From assembly GCA_017461605.1 (NCBI GenBank), contig JAFTXN010000006.1, positions 1-64,000 on the forward strand: a stretch of 64,000 bases of DNA. The letters run 5' to 3'. Below the pieces are notes generated by a model. The model saw only the letters and a list, made by a program, of their open reading frames with translations. It had not been told where the DNA came from and ran no database searches. The stretch is from Bacteroidaceae bacterium (GTDB lineage Bacteria; Bacteroidota; Bacteroidia; Bacteroidales; Bacteroidaceae). Positions 60,101 through 64,000 of the stretch are shown one piece after another. Position numbers and translations under genes: made by a program. Numbering within the stretch: position 1 is the stretch's first letter; each line of letters opens with the position of its first letter.

Positions 60101-63100
60101 CGATTTCGAAACTTCCAACATCGAATATATCGAATTTTGGCTCATGGATCCGTTTGTCAAATCGCGTGAGAATGGCACAGATCTCAGTGGAGATTTCTAC
60201 ATCAACCTGGGAGAAATCAGCGAAGACATTCTGAAGGATGGCAAGAAGTTTTTCGAGAGCGGCATGCCCATCGATGGCGATCCTATGCTCTATAGCGAGA
60301 CGGCTTGGGGACGTGTGCCCAATCAGAACAGCATCACATACGCCTTCAACACCTCTTCCGGCTCGCGCCAACGGCAAGACATTGGTTACAACGGTCTTAC
60401 CAGTGAAGAAGAAAGCACTTTCCCTGCCTACCAGTCCTATCTGAACCAAATCAAAGGCATTGTGCGCCCCGAGGTGTACGACTCCATTTTGGCTTCGCCC
60501 TCCGGTGATAAATACCACTACTTCAGAGGCTCTGATTATGACGAAGCACAAGTTTCCATCCTCAATCGCTACAAATATATCAACAACCCCAACGGAAACT
60601 CCGTTGACTCCGAGCATTCGCCGGAGAAATATAGCACGGCCTACAAGACGACGCCCGACGTCGAAGACATCAACCAGGACTACACGCTCAACGAATACGA
60701 AAAGTACTTCCAATATCGCATTCGCATCTCACCCGAGGCCATGAACGTGGGACAAAACTATATTGTCGACAAGCGTGTAACGAGTCCCACCCTGCGCGAC
60801 GGCACCTCTCCCGAAGTCACCTGGTATCAATTCCGCATACCTGTCAATCAGTACGAACAACGCGTGGGCGGCATTAGCGACTTCAGCAGCATTCGCTTCA
60901 TGCGTATGTTCATGACAGGTTTCAGCCATCCTGTGGTGCTCCGATTTGCCACGCTGAATTTGGTACGCGGCGATTGGCGCGACTACGAACAAGCACTCTA
61001 TGTAGGAAATGCTCCCGATGTTAGCGGAACACTGAGCGTATCTGCCGTCAATTACGAAGAAAACAACGAAAAGCTGCCTGTCAACTACGTAATACCTCCC
61101 GGCATCAGCCGTGTCATTACACCGGGTCAGGAGCAGATACTCCAAAACAACGAACAGGCATTGTCCATCACCGTCTCCAACCTTGCTTCAGGAGACGCAC
61201 GAGCCGTGTACAAAAACACCCAGCTCGACCTGCGCCGCTACAAGCATCTGCAGATGTACACCCACGCCAACAGTTTGCCCGAAGCCACTGAAGTAGCTGA
61301 TGGTCAAATCAGCCTCTTCGTTCGCTTGGGTTCCGACTACAAGAGCAACTTCTACGAATACGAAATTCCCCTCACCATCACTCCCGAAGGCCAATACTCA
61401 TCCGGCGGAACGGGCCCCATGTCTGTATGGCCCGAGGAGAACATGCTCGACATCGACTTGTCGTTGCTTACTGACATTAAGCGAAATCGTAACAAGCAGA
61501 AGTCGCTCGGACTGGCTTCGTACTCACAAATCTACTCCGAGTACGACCCACACAAACCCTCCAACCGCATCAGCGTGATGGGCAATCCCTCGTTAGGCGA
61601 AGTGCGTACCATCATGATCGGCGTGCGCAACAACTCACGCAGCGTGCAGAGTGTAGAAGTTTGGGCCAACGAACTGCGACTGCAGAACTATAGCAACAAT
61701 GGAGGATGGGCAGCACAGAGCACTCTCAACATCCAACTCTCCGATGTGGCCACCGTCAACCTGAGCGGCCACCTCGAGACCAACGGATTTGGCGGACTGG
61801 AGGAAACGGTGGATCAGCGACGCGATGACGACCTCTACCGCTTCAACGTAACCACCAACGTGCAGGCCGGACGCTTCCTGCCCGCTTCGGTCAAGCTGCA
61901 GGCTCCCATCTATTATTCTTATTCGAAAGAGAGAAGTGTACCGCGCTACAATCCGCTCGACACAGACATGTCTATGGACGACGCCCTTGATGGCATGACA
62001 GACGAACACGAGCGCGACTCACTGCGCAACATAGCTGAGAAAGTGGTCGTCAATCGCAACTTCAGTATATCGGGCGTGCGCTTCAACATATCCACGAAGC
62101 GACATCCCATGCCTTACGACCCGGCCAACTTTACCTTCAGCTACGCACACAGCAATCGCCACACCACGGGTGAAACCACGGCATGGGAGAAGGATCTCAA
62201 CTGGAAATGGAATCTCAACTACTCTTATTCGCCCAATTTCAAGCCCTTCGAACCTTTCAAGAAAGCCATCAAGAGCAAGAGCAAGTGGTTCCGCATTCTC
62301 AAGGACTTCTCGCTGAGCTACGTTCCGCAGAACATCACCTTCAACACCGACTTGGTGCGCGATTACTATGAGCTTCAGGAACGCGACATGGAGAACCTTG
62401 AGAACACCACCCTGCCGCTCACTTGGTCGAGCGACTTCCTGTGGAACCGCAACTTCAGTCTGCGCTGGGACTTGACCAAAGCCATGCACTTCAACTTCTC
62501 ATCCGGCACAAACGCCGAAGTAGAGCAACCCTATACGGCCGTCAACAAAGAGCTCTACCCCGATAGTTATTCTGCTTGGAAGGACTCTGTGTGGACGAGC
62601 ATCAAGAACTTGGGCCGTCCCCTTACCTATCAGCAAAACTTCGACTTCTCCTGGGAACTTCCCCTCAACAAGATACCGGTTCTCGACTGGTTGACGGCCG
62701 ATGCCAAATATGCCGCCACTTACGGATGGACACGCGGAGCAGAGCTGGCCACCGGTGCCAACATGGGACACACTATCAACAACTCGCGCAACATCAATGG
62801 AAATGTGCGCCTGAACCTCGAGACGCTCTACAACCACATTCCGTTCCTCAAGAAGACCAACCAGCGCTTCTCCTCCAACAAGAGTGCGCAGAGCAAACCC
62901 AAACCCAAGAACTTCCAGAAAGAAATACGACTGAAGACCGACACCACGACCACACTGACCCACAACCAGCGCAACAAGAAGGTGCGCGTCGTGGCCATTG
63001 CTGCCGACGGCAAGCGATATCCGCTGAAGTATCGCGTGGTCGATGCCAACAACATCCTCATTCTCAATAAGGACACTGCCAACCTCAAAATCACTGTCAG

Positions 63101-64000
63101 TCCTCGCAAACGCAAGGAAGACCAGTTCTGGTATGAAGCGCTGCAATACACCAGCCGTGCTCTGATGCTTGTGCGCAATGTCAGCGTGGCCTATCGCAAC
63201 ACAGCCAACACGTCACTGCCCGGCTTCCTGCCACAAGTGGGCGACATCTTGGGCCAGACCAATCTGCCGGCCGGCTTTGCCCCCGGACTTGATTTTGCCT
63301 TTGGTCTGACCGGCGACGACTACATTCGCCGCGCTGCCGACCGCGGATGGCTGTTGTGCAGCGACAGCATCATCACACCGGCCACCTATGCCACCTCCGA
63401 AGACCTGCAAATACGTGCCACATTGGAGCCTCTGCGCGACCTGAAGATTGACCTCAATGCAAGCCGAACGCTCAACAGCACACGCAGCATACAGTATATG
63501 TACGACAACATGCCGGCCACCGAAACCGGAAGTTTCACCATGACAACCATCAGCATCGGCACAGCCTTCCAGGGTACCGGCTCGGCCGACAACGGTTACA
63601 GCAGCAAGAGCTTCAGCAAGTTCTTGAACCTGCTCGCTACCAACCGTGATCGTGTAGAACAGCAGTTTGCCAATGCCACCTACCCCAACGGAACTGCACT
63701 GGCCGGTCAGACATTCGACCCCACCAACGGAGGTGTCGGCATGTACTCGCCCGAAGTGATGATTCCCGCCTTCCTCAGTGCTTATGCCACAGGCGGCAAC
63801 TCGCTCGACATCTTCCCGACCCTGAAGCGCCTCCTGCCCAACTGGACCCTCAGCTACAGCGGACTGGCCAAGCTGCCGCGTATCAAGAAAATCTTCAAGA
63901 GTTTCAACATCAACCACTCCTACAAGAGCATCTACACCGTAGGCTCTTACAACACCTACACCGGTTTCATGGAATACATGGGAGGTCTCGGCTTCATCAA
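57183..64000 (+). CDS. sprA: T9SS translocon protein SprA (3' end outside window)
   Basis: The outer-membrane channel of the type IX secretion system. The frame is open for more than 2270 codons from the ATG at 57183 and continues past the window end; full SprA is about 2400 residues. After an N-terminal export signal (KIYVLFCAVLTVLLASA) come the usual SprA regions, for example FDFNEKINLSVTGKVGDKVNLDFNYN-type strands, the YYPDERGPYNLDP stretch and RFMRMFMTGF. The rest is beta-strand-rich, as expected for its very large barrel. It sits 28 bp after ruvA. It provides the export path for cargo such as the 1465-residue protein at 15094-19491. Confidence 0.95.
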   Translation, partial: MFQKPYRKIYVLFCAVLTVLLASATQTRRHFALVSETPQNEAPQSSITPPTTSDTLKPRFNVATTTVQQEDEHPHSADLRQPENLKTEVYYDEVAGVYRLGTKLGDDFLETPFLMSPEQYNEWEMQRSLRSYFRDKNAEEYKAKGKDKFDFTNMHFDLGPANKIFGPGGVRITTRGSAELKIGANTRFVDNPSLAQRNRRVFGFDFNEKINLSVTGKVGDKVNLDFNYNSEATFNFDTQNLKLRYEGKEDEIIKLIEAGNVSMPTNSSLIRGASSLFGIRTDLQFGKLKLQTVISQKKSSSQSVSSNGGVQLTDFEFSAADYEENKHFYLAHYFRDHYDENMAQLPNILSGVTFNRVEIWVTNKTGATTNTRNIVAFADLGENNKIGNSMWQAGTSDVPENNANNLYTTLTTQLVGARDISQATPILDATGMEGGTDYEKLENARLLSPSEYTLNKSLGYVSLKQTLQTDQVLAIAFEYTYRGQTYQVGEFSTDIKDNKSALFVKALKNTACTPKMANWHLMMRNVYSLGATSIQKEKFRLDIKILSDTTGVYLSYLPEPLLKDKKIIALLGLDRLDNNNKHNPNGYFDYVSGYTIDPSTGRVFFPVAEPFGEYMRNAIGSDAIADKYVYEELYDSTKTIAKQIAEKNKYVISGHYKATRNDEIQLGAMNIPQGSVVVTAGGQTLSEGSDYTVDYYSGIVRILNKSLLDAGTPINVSLESDTDYGMQRKTMFGLNWQYDFSKDFQVGGTFMHLGEKPLTTKVAMGSEPINNTIWGLNLAWKKQSQWLTNLLDKIPLLECTAPSSINFTADFAQLIAGKNKGAQGNASYIDDFENTKSEIDISIPSEWVLSSCPSLFPESKYTNDVRYGYNRARLAWYYIDPLFTRRSSSLTPGHIKSDLKQLSDPYVREVYMNELFPNKQINYREASTLNVLNLAYYPDERGPYNLDPSLDANGRLSNPQSRWGGMMRKLETSDFETSNIEYIEFWLMDPFVKSRENGTDLSGDFYINLGEISEDILKDGKKFFESGMPIDGDPMLYSETAWGRVPNQNSITYAFNTSSGSRQRQDIGYNGLTSEEESTFPAYQSYLNQIKGIVRPEVYDSILASPSGDKYHYFRGSDYDEAQVSILNRYKYINNPNGNSVDSEHSPEKYSTAYKTTPDVEDINQDYTLNEYEKYFQYRIRISPEAMNVGQNYIVDKRVTSPTLRDGTSPEVTWYQFRIPVNQYEQRVGGISDFSSIRFMRMFMTGFSHPVVLRFATLNLVRGDWRDYEQALYVGNAPDVSGTLSVSAVNYEENNEKLPVNYVIPPGISRVITPGQEQILQNNEQALSITVSNLASGDARAVYKNTQLDLRRYKHLQMYTHANSLPEATEVADGQISLFVRLGSDYKSNFYEYEIPLTITPEGQYSSGGTGPMSVWPEENMLDIDLSLLTDIKRNRNKQKSLGLASYSQIYSEYDPHKPSNRISVMGNPSLGEVRTIMIGVRNNSRSVQSVEVWANELRLQNYSNNGGWAAQSTLNIQLSDVATVNLSGHLETNGFGGLEETVDQRRDDDLYRFNVTTNVQAGRFLPASVKLQAPIYYSYSKERSVPRYNPLDTDMSMDDALDGMTDEHERDSLRNIAEKVVVNRNFSISGVRFNISTKRHPMPYDPANFTFSYAHSNRHTTGETTAWEKDLNWKWNLNYSYSPNFKPFEPFKKAIKSKSKWFRILKDFSLSYVPQNITFNTDLVRDYYELQERDMENLENTTLPLTWSSDFLWNRNFSLRWDLTKAMHFNFSSGTNAEVEQPYTAVNKELYPDSYSAWKDSVWTSIKNLGRPLTYQQNFDFSWELPLNKIPVLDWLTADAKYAATYGWTRGAELATGANMGHTINNSRNINGNVRLNLETLYNHIPFLKKTNQRFSSNKSAQSKPKPKNFQKEIRLKTDTTTTLTHNQRNKKVRVVAIAADGKRYPLKYRVVDANNILILNKDTANLKITVSPRKRKEDQFWYEALQYTSRALMLVRNVSVAYRNTANTSLPGFLPQVGDILGQTNLPAGFAPGLDFAFGLTGDDYIRRAADRGWLLCSDSIITPATYATSEDLQIRATLEPLRDLKIDLNASRTLNSTRSIQYMYDNMPATETGSFTMTTISIGTAFQGTGSADNGYSSKSFSKFLNLLATNRDRVEQQFANATYPNGTALAGQTFDPTNGGVGMYSPEVMIPAFLSAYATGGNSLDIFPTLKRLLPNWTLSYSGLAKLPRIKKIFKSFNINHSYKSIYTVGSYNTYTGFMEYMGGLGFI

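Noticed and set aside
59742..60713. A 323-codon frame antisense to sprA
   Set aside because: Shadow of sprA; no start signal or family pattern.

Overview
The window looks like chromosomal DNA from a Bacteroidales bacterium, most likely Prevotella or a close relative. Three things point there. Many genes carry the Bacteroidota promoter element TAnnTTTG, and start codons generally lack a Shine-Dalgarno sequence. A type IX secretion system (T9SS) is implied by a sprA gene after ruvA and by a large secreted protein with a Prevotella-style C-terminal sorting domain. The gene orders bamD-rpoZ-DUF4293 and serC-serA-DUF1015 are typical of the phylum. The assignment is inferred from reading the sequence; no database was searched.

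Layout. 1-6151: a tight five-gene operon with a PD-(D/E)XK nuclease-like protein (cut by the window start), two unrecognised proteins, a MoxR-type AAA+ ATPase and a VWA/DUF2201-like protein. This is the best candidate for an undescribed system. 6152-7073: non-coding, with a promoter and a scrap of a BspA-like leucine-rich-repeat gene. 7074-9064: an acyltransferase, a secreted six-repeat protein and a small phosphatase-like protein without a catalytic site. 9179-10455: five tRNA genes on the minus strand around one unrecognised gene. 10819-14654: a membrane protein, a Gfo/Idh/MocA oxidoreductase, a DUF4421-like outer-membrane protein and a uracil-DNA-glycosylase-like protein. 14892-19491: a 1465-residue T9SS cargo protein and a small follower gene. 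19831-22057: an RprXY-like two-component system. 22402-29575: a probable wall-recycling operon (GH20 hexosaminidase, AmpG-like permease and a 1281-residue glycosyltransferase/DUF4922/SpoIID fusion). 30073-31365: a stand-alone, divergent FtsZ. 31596-32440: decayed gene fragments. 32549-34411: a second PD-(D/E)XK nuclease-like protein.

34590-64000 is mostly housekeeping: ppdK; uvrB and a bile-acid-symporter-family protein; serC-serA-DUF1015; ispE with an EFR1-type ferredoxin protein; a GH25 lysozyme; an M23/LysM peptidase; a MarR regulator; dapA; a TrmH-type rRNA/tRNA methyltransferase with a glycosyltransferase; bamD-rpoZ-DUF4293; ssb; a phosphopantetheinyl transferase; ruvA; and sprA, which runs off the window end.

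Two families of intergenic palindromes recur. One (10.7, 44.5 and 48.7 kb) has arms of about 26-27 bp around a 13-bp loop. The other (22.2 and 37.5 kb) is built from units reading TGGCAAGGCCTGCCA. A separate array of three 84-bp units lies before the methyltransferase gene. No insertion sequence, prophage, rRNA operon or CRISPR array was seen.
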